A DNA stretch of 64,000 nucleotides from Solimonas flava DSM 18980 (GTDB taxonomy: Bacteria > Pseudomonadota > Gammaproteobacteria > Nevskiales > Nevskiaceae). Numbering within the stretch: the first letter of the stretch is position 1; every line of letters starts with the position of its first letter. Below, piece after piece: positions 32,836 through 41,797 of the stretch. Position numbers and translations under genes: made by a program. Under the pieces are notes generated by a model that was given only the letters and a program-made list of their open reading frames with translations, was not told the DNA's origin and made no database searches. Location: contig NZ_AUFV01000003.1 of assembly GCF_000426685.1 (NCBI RefSeq), positions 186,001-250,000 of the forward strand, written 5' to 3'.

Positions 32836-34136
32836 GCGCCGCGCAGACGCCGCGCCGCGCCTGGCTGGTCGTCGCCCTGCTGATGGCGGCGCACGTGCTG
32901 TCGTACGTCGACCGCCAGATCCTCAATCTGCTGGTCGGGCCGATCCGCGCCGATCTCGGCATCAGCGACACCGAGATGAGCCTGCTGATGGGCTTCAGCT
33001 TCGCGCTGTTCTACACGGTCTGCGGCATCCCGCTGGCCTGGTGGGCGGACCGCGGCAGCCGGCGCGGCCTGATCGCCGCCGGCGCGTTCGCATGGAGCCT
33101 GGCGACCGCCGCCTGCGGACTCGCACAGCGCTACGCGCACCTGCTCGTCGCGCGCATCGGCGTCGGCATCGGCGAGGCCTCGCTGTCGCCGGCCGCGTAC
33201 TCGCTGATCACCGACACCTTCCCGCGCGAGCGCCGCGCCACCGCGATCAGCCTGTTCGGCACCGGCGTCTACGTCGGCTCCGGCGTCGCCTTCCTGCTCG
33301 GCGGCGCGATCATCCACTACGCCAGCACGCATCCGCTGCCGGCGCTGCCGCTGCTCGGCACGCTGCGCCCCTGGCAATTCGTGTTCGTGCTGCTCGGCGC
33401 GGTCGGCGCGGTGTTCAGTCTGGTGCTGCTGGCGATTCGCGAACCGCCGCGCCAGCACCGGCGCGAGCACGGCGGCGGCTGGGTGCTGCTGCGCGCCGAA
33501 CTGCGCGCCAACGCGCGCACGCTGGCCTGCCATCACTTCGGCTTCGCGCTGATCGCGATCGGCGCCTACGGCAGCGCCGCGTGGATTCCGAGCTATCTGA
33601 TCCGCCTGCACCAGTGGACGCCGGCGCAGGTCGGCATCTGGTACGGCGGCGCGGTCGCGGTGTTCGGCACGCTCGGCGTGCTGCTCGGCGGCGCGCTCGC
33701 CGACCGCTGGCTGCGGCGCGGCGTCGAGGACGCGACGCTGCGCGTCGGCATGCTCGCCGCGCTGCTGGCGATACCGTGCACGGCGCTGTTCCTGCTCGCC
33801 GACGCGCGCGCGGCGATCATCGCCGCGATGCTGCCGGCGGTGCTGTTCTTCAGCATGCCGTTCGGCGTCGCGCCGTCGGGACTGCAGGACGCCGTCGCGC
33901 CGGCGGTGCGCGCGCGCGTCTCGGCGATCTACCTGTTCGTGCTCAACATGCTCGGCCTCGGCTTCGGCCCGACCGCGGTCGCGCTGGTCACCGACTACGG
34001 CTTCGGCAGCGATCTCGCGGTCGGCCGCTCGCTGCTGCTGGTCTGCACGCTGGCGCCGGCGCTGGCGGCCGTGCTGCTCGGGCTCGGCCTGGCGCCGTAC
34101 CGCGCCAGCGTCGCCCGGCAGCGCGCGGCCAGCTGA
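32832..34136 (+). CDS. MFS transporter (spinster-like, carboxylate-type)
   Basis: The 434-residue protein has twelve predicted helices with SYVDRQILNLLVGPI in helix 1 and the ADRGSRRG loop between helices 2 and 3. It has GVGIGEASLSPAAYSLITDTFPRERRA near residue 110, the pattern of the spinster-type and related organic-acid MFS carriers. It ends the GntR operon and probably imports the acid used by the CoA-transferase. It is convergent with a small gene, 10 bases away. Confidence 0.9.
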   Translation: MSAAQTPRRAWLVVALLMAAHVLSYVDRQILNLLVGPIRADLGISDTEMSLLMGFSFALFYTVCGIPLAWWADRGSRRGLIAAGAFAWSLATAACGLAQRYAHLLVARIGVGIGEASLSPAAYSLITDTFPRERRATAISLFGTGVYVGSGVAFLLGGAIIHYASTHPLPALPLLGTLRPWQFVFVLLGAVGAVFSLVLLAIREPPRQHRREHGGGWVLLRAELRANARTLACHHFGFALIAIGAYGSAAWIPSYLIRLHQWTPAQVGIWYGGAVAVFGTLGVLLGGALADRWLRRGVEDATLRVGMLAALLAIPCTALFLLADARAAIIAAMLPAVLFFSMPFGVAPSGLQDAVAPAVRARVSAIYLFVLNMLGLGFGPTAVALVTDYGFGSDLAVGRSLLLVCTLAPALAAVLLGLGLAPYRASVARQRAAS

Positions 34137-34146
34137 GGCACCGCGT

Positions 34147-34320
34147 TCACCAGAAACCGCTCGGCCGGTCCGGATCGTCCTCGTCGTCACGCGTCGGCGC
34201 CGCCGGCGGCGGCTTGCGCTGGTCGCGGTAGTACGAAATCGCGCGCAGCGTCGCGAACGGCCCGACGATCAGCGCGACGACCAGGACGATGACGCCGATG
34301 ATGGTGCCGGTCGCGCTCAT
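34147..34320 (-). CDS. Small membrane protein downstream of uvrD
   Basis: This 57-residue frame starts three bases after the uvrD stop on the same strand. It encodes one hydrophobic helix (about residues 6-24, TIIGVIVLVVALIVGPFAT), then a basic YYRDQRKPPP stretch and an acidic tail ending in GFW. The helix plus polar tail and tight spacing to uvrD make it a credible gene. I know of no named family and cannot give a function. Confidence 0.6.
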   Translation of the reverse strand: MSATGTIIGVIVLVVALIVGPFATLRAISYYRDQRKPPPAAPTRDDEDDPDRPSGFW

Positions 34321-34323
34321 CGC

Positions 34324-36642
34324 TCAGCCCGCCTGCAGATTGGCGAAGCTGAGCATCAGCCACTTGGTGCCGGCGCTCTTGAAGCGGACCTCGATGCGCG
34401 TGCGCTCGCCGTCGCCGTCGAACGCCAGCACCGTGCCCTCGCCGAACTTGTCGTGGCGCACCGTCTGGCCAAGGCGCAGACCGGCCGGCCCTTCGCTCTT
34501 GCCGGCCATCGCCGGCGTGATCTGCGGGCGCCGCAGCGGCGCCTCGTCGCGCGCGCCGTAGCCGCCGCGCCGCTCGCGCACCTCGTCGCGGCCCCAGCCG
34601 CCGCCGTAGCCCGACTGCGAGCCGCTGCCGTAGGCGCCACCGCGCGCCGCGAACGCCGGGCGCGTGACCTGCGCGCGCGGCCGCGTCTCGACGATGCACT
34701 CCGGCGGAATCTCGCGCAGGAACATCGACGGCGCGTTGATCTGCTCGACGCCGTGCAGGCGCCGCGTCTCGGCGTAGCTCATGTAGAGCTGCTTGCGCGC
34801 GCGCGTGATGCCGACGTAGCAGAGGCGGCGTTCCTCTTCGAGATTGCCCTCGTCGGTCGAGCGCGCGTGCGGGAACAGGCCGTTCTCCATGCCGACCATG
34901 AACACGATCGGGAATTCGAGGCCCTTGGCCGCATGCAGCGTCATCAGCTGCACGCAGTCCTCGCCGGGCCCGGCCTGGCGCTCGCCGGCTTCGAGCGCGG
35001 CGTGGGTGAGGAACTCGGTCAGCGGATCGGCGGGCGGCGGCTCGTTCTCGTCCGGCGGCGCCGCCTCGACGCGCGGCTCGAAGGCGCGCGTCGCGCTGAT
35101 CAGTTCGTCGAGGTTCTCGAGGCGCGCTTCGGCCTGCTCGCCCTTTTCCTTGCGATAGTGCTCGCGCAGGCCGCTGCGCTCGATGACGCGCTCGGTCGCG
35201 CGCGACAGCGCGACCGCCTTGGTTTCGGCGGCGAGCGACTCGATCAAACCGGTGAATTGCTGCAGGTTCGCGGCGGCGCGGCCGAGCGCGGGGTTACCCT
35301 GCGTCGCCGCCGTCCACAGCGACACGTCGCTCTCGCGCGCCAGCGCACGCAGACGCTCGACCGTGGTCGCGCCGATGCCGCGCGGCGGCGTGTTGACGGC
35401 GCGCTCGAAGCTGACGTCGTCGTGGCGGTTGTGCAGCAGGCGCAGGTAGGCGAGGGTGTCCTTGATCTCCTGGCGCTCGAAGAAGCGCAGGCCGCCGTAG
35501 ATGCGGTACGGCAGGCGCGCGCGGATCAGTGTTTCCTCGAGCACGCGCGACTGCGCGCCCATGCGGTACAGCACGGCGATGTCGGACAGCGCGCAGCGAC
35601 CGTCGAGATGCTCCTTGATGCGGTTGACGACGAACTCGGCCTCGTCGTACTCGTTGAACGCGGCGTAGAGCTGGATCGGCTCGCCGTCGTTGCCTTCCGT
35701 CCACAGCTCCTTGCCGAGGCGGCCGGCGTTCTTGGCGATCAGGCCGTTGGCGGCGGCGAGAATGTTGCCGGTCGAGCGGTAATTCTGTTCGAGGCGGATC
35801 GTCTCGCAACCGGGGAAGTCGCGCGCCAGCTTGAGCATGTTGTCGACGCGGGCGCCGCGCCAGGAATAGATGCTCTGGTCGTCGTCGCCGACCGCGAACA
35901 GCACGCCGGTCTTGCCGGCGATCGTACGCAGCCAGTCGTACTGCAGCTTGTTGGTGTCCTGGAACTCGTCGACAAGGATGTGGCGGAAGCGGCGCCGGTA
36001 GTGCGCCTGGATCTCGGCGTGGTCGCGCGTCAGCTCGTAGGCGCGCAGCAGCAGCTCGGCGAAGTCGACGACGCCCTGGCGATCGCACTGCGCCTGATAG
36101 GCGCTGTAGATGCGGACGAACTGGCGCTGCGTATAGTCGCCCTGGTCCTCCATCTGCTGCGGCCGGCGCGCCTCTTCCTTCTGCGCATTGATCCAGCCGG
36201 CGACGGTCTTGGCCGGCCACTGGTCCTCGGGCAGTTCGAGATTCTTGACGATGCGCTTGACCAGCCGCACCTGATCGTCGGCGTCGAGGATCTGGAAATT
36301 CTGCGGCAGCCCGGCTTCGTGGAAGTGCATGCGCAGCATGCGGTGCGCGATACCGTGGAAGGTGCCGACCCACATCGCGCGAATCGGCACGTCGACCAGC
36401 TGCTCGATGCGCGCGCGCATCTCCGCCGCCGCCTTGTTGGTGAAGGTCACCGCCAGAATCGACATCGGCGACACGCCCTCGGCGGCGATCAGCCAGGCGA
36501 CGCGGTGCGTCAGCACGCGCGTCTTGCCGGAACCGGCGCCGGCCAGCACCAGGCGGTGCTCCGGCGGCGCGGTGACGGCTTCGCGCTGCGCGGGATTCAG
36601 GGCCGAGACGAGGTGGGAGAGATCAGCGCGGGCTTCGAACAT
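34324..36642 (-). CDS. uvrD: DNA helicase II (UvrD)
   Basis: The 772-residue superfamily 1 helicase unwinds DNA 3' to 5' in nucleotide excision and mismatch repair. Walker A AGAGSGKT lies at 34-41 and the Walker B DEFQDTN near 225. The QNYRSTGNIL motif IV-type region, the TLHAAKGLEFP motif V and the VGITRARKQLY motif VI are all present. After a glycine-rich linker, the C-terminal GQTVRHDKFGEGTVLAF block (about 716-770) is the Tudor-like domain that binds RNA polymerase in UvrD/PcrA. The ATG at 36642 is the family start. Confidence 0.95.
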   Translation of the reverse strand: MFEARADLSHLVSALNPAQREAVTAPPEHRLVLAGAGSGKTRVLTHRVAWLIAAEGVSPMSILAVTFTNKAAAEMRARIEQLVDVPIRAMWVGTFHGIAHRMLRMHFHEAGLPQNFQILDADDQVRLVKRIVKNLELPEDQWPAKTVAGWINAQKEEARRPQQMEDQGDYTQRQFVRIYSAYQAQCDRQGVVDFAELLLRAYELTRDHAEIQAHYRRRFRHILVDEFQDTNKLQYDWLRTIAGKTGVLFAVGDDDQSIYSWRGARVDNMLKLARDFPGCETIRLEQNYRSTGNILAAANGLIAKNAGRLGKELWTEGNDGEPIQLYAAFNEYDEAEFVVNRIKEHLDGRCALSDIAVLYRMGAQSRVLEETLIRARLPYRIYGGLRFFERQEIKDTLAYLRLLHNRHDDVSFERAVNTPPRGIGATTVERLRALARESDVSLWTAATQGNPALGRAAANLQQFTGLIESLAAETKAVALSRATERVIERSGLREHYRKEKGEQAEARLENLDELISATRAFEPRVEAAPPDENEPPPADPLTEFLTHAALEAGERQAGPGEDCVQLMTLHAAKGLEFPIVFMVGMENGLFPHARSTDEGNLEEERRLCYVGITRARKQLYMSYAETRRLHGVEQINAPSMFLREIPPECIVETRPRAQVTRPAFAARGGAYGSGSQSGYGGGWGRDEVRERRGGYGARDEAPLRRPQITPAMAGKSEGPAGLRLGQTVRHDKFGEGTVLAFDGDGERTRIEVRFKSAGTKWLMLSFANLQAG

Positions 36643-36694
36643 CGGCGCATTTTACGCCGCGCGCCCGCGGCCCGCGGCCGGCTGCGTGTCGCCG

Positions 36695-36910
36695 TCACTT
36701 GTAGCGTGCGCTCGGCGCGAGCGCGCCGTAGGCGCGGACGATCCAGCGATTGAAGCGCTGCCAGCCGGCCGACGTCGCCCGAACCGGCGTCGCGGCCGCG
36801 GCGCCGGGCGCCGCCGCGATCGCCGCGTCGGCCGGCGCGTCGACGGCCCGGGACGACGCCGGAACGGCGGACGCGGGCAGTTCGACGAGGGCGTACAGAT
36901 CCTTGGCCAT
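36695..36910 (-). CDS. Small protein divergent from a LysR regulator
   Basis: This 71-residue frame, with an ATG at 36910 preceded by GGAGA at seven bases, begins MAKDLYALVELP. It has an alanine/proline-rich middle and ends with WQRFNRWIVRAYGAL, an amphipathic helix. A small protein divergent from a GcvA-like LysR gene is a common proteobacterial arrangement (often DUF1127), but the usual DUF1127 motif is not clear here. It may be the target of that regulator. Coding status is moderately supported by the ribosome site. Confidence 0.5.
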   Translation of the reverse strand: MAKDLYALVELPASAVPASSRAVDAPADAAIAAAPGAAAATPVRATSAGWQRFNRWIVRAYGALAPSARYK

Positions 36911-37024
36911 GGGCATTTCTCCGAAAGGCCGCCTACCATGCGAATCAGGAATGCAGGATGCGGCCGGGGCGGCATTCTTCCTCCGGCGGCTACGCCGTTC
37001 AAACGACATTTCGGAAGCTTTTGC

Positions 37025-37954
37025 ATGAGTCAGACGCATGCCAGACGACGCCTGCCGCCGCTCGACCTGCTGCGCGGCTTCGAGGCCGCGGCCCGCCACC
37101 TCAGCTTCACGCGCGCGGCCGCCGAGCTGTCGCTGACGCAATCCGCCGTCAGCCGTCAGGTACAGGCGCTCGAATCCCATCTGCAGCAGCCGCTGTTCGA
37201 GCGCCGGCATCGCGCGCTGGCGCTGACCCCGGCCGGCGAACTGCTGCGGCGCCAGGTCGGCGAGCTGCTCGCACGGCTCGGCGAGACGATCGAGCAGATT
37301 CGCGCGGCGCAGACCGCGCGGCTGGTGACGGTGACGACGCCGGGCAGCGTCGCCTCGCTGTGGCTGCTGCCGCGGCTGCCGGCATTCCGCGCCGCACATC
37401 CGCAGATCGACGTGCGCATCAGCGCCGACAGCCGCGTCGCCGACCTGACGCGCGAGCGCATCGACGTGGCGATCCGCTTCTGCCCGACCGAGCGCGCGCC
37501 GGGCGATGGCGAGCGGCTGTTCGGCGAGGCGACGATCCCGGTCTGCAGCCCGGCGCTGCGCGCCGATCGCCGGCGGCCGCTGCGTGCGCCGGCCGATCTG
37601 CGCCGGCACGTGCTGCTGCACTGCGACGCGACCTCGCCGTATCCGTGGCTGGCCTGGGATCTGTGGCTGGAGACGATGGGGCTGGCTGGCCTGCAGCCGG
37701 CCGGCGCACTGCGTTTCAGCCACTACGACCAGGCGATCCTGGCGGCGATCGACGGCCAGGGCATTGCGCTCGGCCGGCGGCCGCTGATCGATGCCCAGCT
37801 GGCGCGCGGCCAGCTGGTCGTGCCGTTCGCCCGACAGCTGCGCGCGGCGGTGGCACCGCGCGCGTACTACCTGCTGGTCGAGCCGGCGGCGCGGCAGCGG
37901 CCGGAAGTGCAGCGCTTCGTCGCCTGGCTGCGCGAGCAGGCGACGACTGCCTAG
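37025..37954 (+). CDS. LysR-family transcriptional regulator, GcvA-like
   Basis: The 309-residue protein has the N-terminal LysR helix-turn-helix (about 12-70). It shows the GcvA-subgroup phrasing LPPLDLLRGFEAAARHLSFTRAAAELSLTQSAVSRQVQALE. A periplasmic-binding-protein-like effector domain follows (about 95-300). The ATG at 37025 starts where the family does. It is divergent from a 71-residue gene. GAATGC/GCATTC arms at 36949-36977 in the gap could form its operator. It ends four bases before the convergent M61 peptidase stop. Confidence 0.9.
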   Translation: MSQTHARRRLPPLDLLRGFEAAARHLSFTRAAAELSLTQSAVSRQVQALESHLQQPLFERRHRALALTPAGELLRRQVGELLARLGETIEQIRAAQTARLVTVTTPGSVASLWLLPRLPAFRAAHPQIDVRISADSRVADLTRERIDVAIRFCPTERAPGDGERLFGEATIPVCSPALRADRRRPLRAPADLRRHVLLHCDATSPYPWLAWDLWLETMGLAGLQPAGALRFSHYDQAILAAIDGQGIALGRRPLIDAQLARGQLVVPFARQLRAAVAPRAYYLLVEPAARQRPEVQRFVAWLREQATTA

Positions 37955-37958
37955 ACGG

Positions 37959-39890
37959 CTACTTGCCGCGCGGCGCGAGGATCGCGTCGAGGCGCGCCGG
38001 CGTGCCCTTGAGGCGCTGCAGGTGCGGATAGCGCAGGCCGCCGTGGTAATCGAGCTTCACCGTCCGGTAGCGGTCGCCGTCGCGCACCAGCAGCTCGATC
38101 GGCGCCGCGCCCGGCGCGGCGGCGCGGCGCACCGCGTCCTTGAGCTCGTCGGCCTCGTAGGCAAAGCCGTTGACGGCGACGATCTGCACGCCGACCGCGA
38201 GCCCGGCCGCGTACGCCGGACCGCCCCAGACGACGTCGCCGAGCCGGGCTTCCTTGCCGACCGTGAAGCCGAGCGAATCGCTGAGATCGGTGACCTTGCG
38301 GCGCTTCTCGGCGGTCTTGAAGTAATCGCTCGGCGTGTCGGTGTAGACCAGTTCGTAACCGCCGCGGCGAAGGCCGTCGAGCGGGGCGCCGGCGGCGTGC
38401 TCGTCGAGGCGCTGGCGCAGCAGCGTCGCCCAGTCGTACGGCTGCACGGCGTCGAGCGCGGCAACCACGTCGTCGAAACGATAGGTCGCCGGCACCCAGC
38501 GGCCGTCGTCGATGCCGAAGAAGGCGCGGGCGAAATCGTCGAGCGACCTGCGGCCGCCGCTCTTCTCGCGAATCAGGGTGTCGACTTCGAGCCAGACGAG
38601 CTGGCCCTCGGAGTAATAGTCCTCGCTGCGCTGCCAGCTGCGCCACGGGATCGGCCGGCGGCCGGCGATGATCGGATCGTTGGTGGTGTCCTGCAGCGCG
38701 CGCCACTGGCGGCCGGCGAGGCGGTCGTAGTACGCGGCCGTCATCGCGATCGCGTCGAGCGTCTGCTCGCGGCTCAGCAAGCCCGAGCGGGCGGCGAGCA
38801 CATAGCCCCAGTACTGCGTCTGGCCCTCGTAGACCCACAGCAGGCTGTCCTGCATCGGCACGTTGAAGCTCGGCGTCCACAGATCGGCGGGGCGGCGGAA
38901 CTTGCCGTTCCAGGAGTGCGTGTACTCGTGCGCGAGCAGGTCGCGGCCGACGTAGGCCTTGTCCCAGTCGCTGAAGTATTTCGGCGCGACGCGGTTCTCG
39001 CTCGAACGGTGGTGTTCGAGGCCGATGCCGGACAGCTCCTCGCTCAGTGCGACGAGGAAATCGTAGTGGTCGTAATGGCGCGCGCCAAACAGGCGGTCGG
39101 CCTGCTGCACGAGGCGTTCGTGCGTTTCGATCTGCGCCGGCGTCGCATCGAGCAGTTCCGGACGGTCGGCGACCAGATTGAGGCGCACCGGATGCGCGGC
39201 GCCCGGCGGATCGAGCTGGATCTGCCTGAACCAGCGGCCGGCAAACATCGGCGAATCGACCAGCGTGTCGAACGGCACCGGCTTGAACGTCGTCGTGCCG
39301 TCGGCGCTGGCGGCGGCCTCGAGCGCGGTGCCGTAGCCCCAGCCCTCGGGCAGGCGCACGCTGGCCTCGACCGGGATGCGGCTCGTGTACCAGCCGGCCG
39401 GATACAGCGCGACCGCGTTCCACTGCAGGTTGAGCATCGCCGGCGTCATCACCACGCGGCCCTGCTTGTCCTCGGTCGGCGAGACGAACTGGAATTCGAG
39501 ATCGAGCGCGGCGACGCCGTCCGGCACCTCGACGTGGAAGGCGTAGACGTCGGCCGTGTCGCGTGTCCATTCGAGGCGGCGGCCGGCGGCGCTGACCGTC
39601 AGGCCGGCGAGGCTGTCGATGCGCCCGCTCGGGCTGTGGTTGCCGGGCAGCCACTTCGGATACAGCAGCGTCAGCCGGCCCGGCGCAGCGACCGGCACCG
39701 TCTCGCGCACGCGGAACACATGGCGTTCGAGATCGGTCGCGTCGACCTGCAGGCGGATCGTGCCGGGATACGGCCGGTCCTGCGGCGCGGCGATCGCCGG
39801 CGGCAGCGGCGCTGGCACCGGCAGCGGGGCTTCGGCATGAACGGCGGCAACGCTGCACAGCAGCGCGCTCGCGAGGAGCGTCTTCTTCAC
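37959..39890 (-). CDS. Secreted M61-family metallopeptidase with PDZ domain
   Basis: The product of about 643 residues has a signal peptide (KKTLLASALLCS, cleavage after VHA). An N-terminal beta domain follows, then the zinc motif HEYTHSWNGKFRRP near residue 322 with the downstream glutamate in WVYEGQTQYWG. A C-terminal PDZ domain (about 540-620) comes last. M61 enzymes are glycyl aminopeptidases; homologues are typically periplasmic. A longer frame from a GTG at 39935 adds 15 residues before the signal peptide; I prefer the GTG at 39890, though neither has a clear ribosome site. It is convergent with the lysR gene. Confidence 0.88.
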   Translation of the reverse strand: MKKTLLASALLCSVAAVHAEAPLPVPAPLPPAIAAPQDRPYPGTIRLQVDATDLERHVFRVRETVPVAAPGRLTLLYPKWLPGNHSPSGRIDSLAGLTVSAAGRRLEWTRDTADVYAFHVEVPDGVAALDLEFQFVSPTEDKQGRVVMTPAMLNLQWNAVALYPAGWYTSRIPVEASVRLPEGWGYGTALEAAASADGTTTFKPVPFDTLVDSPMFAGRWFRQIQLDPPGAAHPVRLNLVADRPELLDATPAQIETHERLVQQADRLFGARHYDHYDFLVALSEELSGIGLEHHRSSENRVAPKYFSDWDKAYVGRDLLAHEYTHSWNGKFRRPADLWTPSFNVPMQDSLLWVYEGQTQYWGYVLAARSGLLSREQTLDAIAMTAAYYDRLAGRQWRALQDTTNDPIIAGRRPIPWRSWQRSEDYYSEGQLVWLEVDTLIREKSGGRRSLDDFARAFFGIDDGRWVPATYRFDDVVAALDAVQPYDWATLLRQRLDEHAAGAPLDGLRRGGYELVYTDTPSDYFKTAEKRRKVTDLSDSLGFTVGKEARLGDVVWGGPAYAAGLAVGVQIVAVNGFAYEADELKDAVRRAAAPGAAPIELLVRDGDRYRTVKLDYHGGLRYPHLQRLKGTPARLDAILAPRGK

Positions 39891-40029
39891 GGTCAGGTTC
39901 GTGCGGTTGGGGGAGACGCCGACCGTACGCGCCACGCCGGCAACGTGTCCAGACGTCGCCCGATGCTTGGGGGTTTTCCGGCGCCGGCAACGCCGGGGCG
40001 TGCGGCCCCGGCGTGCGTAGCCGCGGCGC

Positions 40030-40752
40030 TCAGTGCTTCGCCAGCTTCGAGCGCATGCGGATGTTGACCATCTCGACCAGCGTCGAGAAGCCCATCGCGA
40101 AGTAGATGTAGCCCTTCGGCACGTGGAAGCCGAGCCCTTCGCCGACCAGCGCCATGCCGATCAGGATCAGGAACGACAGCGCCAGCACCTTGATCGTCGG
40201 ATGGTTCTCGACGAAGTTCGAAACCGGGCCGGCGAAGAACATCATCACGCCGATGGCGATGATGATCGCGGCGATCATCACCGGCACGCGATCGGTCATG
40301 CCGACGGCGGTGATCACCGAATCGAGCGAGAAGACGATGTCGAGGATCATGATCTGCACGATCACCGCGGCGAAGCCGGTCGCCGCCTTGCCGACCACGT
40401 GCTCGGCGTCGTGCGCGCCGCCTTCGACCGACTCGTGGATTTCCAGCGCGCTCTTGCCGAGCAGGAACAGGCCGCCGCCGATCAGGATGATGTCGCGGCC
40501 GGAAATGCCCCATTCGCCGACGTGGAACAGCGGCGTCGTCAGCTTGGCCAGCCAGGCCAGCGACAGCAGCAGCAGGATGCGCGTGCCGCAGGCGCCGGCC
40601 AGGCCGATGATGCGGGCCCTGGCGCGCTGATGCTCGGGCAGCTTGTTGGCCATGATCGACAGGAAAATGATGTTGTCGATGCCGAGCACGATCTCCAGCG
40701 CGGCGAGCGTGAAGAGGGCGATCCAGAGTTCGGGTTCGAGCAGGGCGTGCAT
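40030..40752 (-). CDS. TerC-family integral membrane protein
   Basis: The 240-residue protein has about seven helices and the TerC signatures: an acidic residue-rich first helix EIVLGIDNIIFLSIM (about 20-34) and the internal counterpart MILDIVFSLDSVITAVGM (about 134-151). These place conserved Asp and Glu residues in the membrane. TerC proteins are implicated in metal handling, including Mn2+ supply to exported enzymes, and in tellurite resistance. No leader riboswitch is evident here, unlike the UPF0016 gene. It lies after the Bax-inhibitor-like gene on the same strand. Confidence 0.9.
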   Translation of the reverse strand: MHALLEPELWIALFTLAALEIVLGIDNIIFLSIMANKLPEHQRARARIIGLAGACGTRILLLLSLAWLAKLTTPLFHVGEWGISGRDIILIGGGLFLLGKSALEIHESVEGGAHDAEHVVGKAATGFAAVIVQIMILDIVFSLDSVITAVGMTDRVPVMIAAIIIAIGVMMFFAGPVSNFVENHPTIKVLALSFLILIGMALVGEGLGFHVPKGYIYFAMGFSTLVEMVNIRMRSKLAKH

Positions 40753-40854
40753 GTCAGTACGTCAGGGTGGAGAGAAGAAGGACGAAAAAATCGAAAGCGG
40801 CGGCACCGGCCAGCCGCGCGCGGCCGCCGGCCGGGCGCGGGGTGGCGGGGCCCT

Positions 40855-41604
40855 TCAGCGACGCGACTTGGCGAGCAGGCGCAGGATTTCGAGATACAGC
40901 CAGACCAGCGTCACCATCAGGCTGAACGCGCCGTACCACTCCATGACCTTCGGCGCGCCCTGGGCGACGCTGCGCTCGATCGCATCGAAGTCGAGCGTCA
41001 GGTTCAGCGCGGCGAGGCCGACGACCAGCAGGCTGAAGCCGATGCCGGCGACGCCGCCCTCGTGAATGAACGGCATGCTGATGCCGCCGAACAGGCGCAG
41101 GCCGATGTCGACGAGATAGAGCAGGGCGATCGCGCCGGTCGCGGCGACGATGCCGAAGCGGAATTTCTCGGTGACGCGAATCACCCGCGTGCGGTACAGG
41201 AACAGCATCATCACCAGCACGCCGAAAGTCAGGCCGACCGCCTGCACGACGATGCCCGGATGACGCAGCTCGAAGAACGCCGACAGGCCGCCGATCGCGA
41301 AGCCCTCGGCCATCGCATAGAGCGGCGCGGTGACGTGCGACCAGGCGCTCTTGAAGACGGTGACGAGCGCCAGCCCGAAGCCGATCAGCAGGCCGCCCCA
41401 CAGGAACGGCGCGACGCTCGCCAGCGCCGCCTGCGGCCCGGCCTCGGCGAGCACGCCGTTGAAGCGCGTCCAGGTCCAGCCGGCGGCGATCAGCAGCAGC
41501 ACGAACAGGATCGCGGTCTTGCCGACCGTCCCGTCCATCGTCATGCGCTCGCCGGCGACGACGCCGAAATCCTTGTTGCGCAGTACCGGATTGCCTGTCT
41601 GCAT
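40855..41604 (-). CDS. YccA/Bax inhibitor-1-family membrane protein
   Basis: The 249-residue protein starts MQTGNPVLRNKDF, the exact N-terminal pattern of the bacterial COG4760 membrane proteins. It has seven predicted helices with an internal acidic helix end (NLTLDFDAIE near 205), as in BI-1 calcium-leak-type proteins. The ATG at 41604 has TAGGAAC next to it; upstream codons are not conserved-looking. Its cellular role in bacteria is not settled. The TerC gene follows 102 bases downstream. Confidence 0.88.
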   Translation of the reverse strand: MQTGNPVLRNKDFGVVAGERMTMDGTVGKTAILFVLLLIAAGWTWTRFNGVLAEAGPQAALASVAPFLWGGLLIGFGLALVTVFKSAWSHVTAPLYAMAEGFAIGGLSAFFELRHPGIVVQAVGLTFGVLVMMLFLYRTRVIRVTEKFRFGIVAATGAIALLYLVDIGLRLFGGISMPFIHEGGVAGIGFSLLVVGLAALNLTLDFDAIERSVAQGAPKVMEWYGAFSLMVTLVWLYLEILRLLAKSRR

Positions 41605-41797
41605 GTTCCTACTCCACGCGAGATCGCGGACGGACATCGTAGCGCAGCCACCGCCGCCGCGGCGCTCGGGCCGGCCCGGCGCTGGCCGCGGCGTCCGCGC
41701 ACCGTCATTTTTCTGTTGCGAGGCTGTCATCCACCGATCACCGCCCGTCAATAAGCTGCAAAGCGCCGATACCGGCGTCGACAGATGGGACGGCTGC

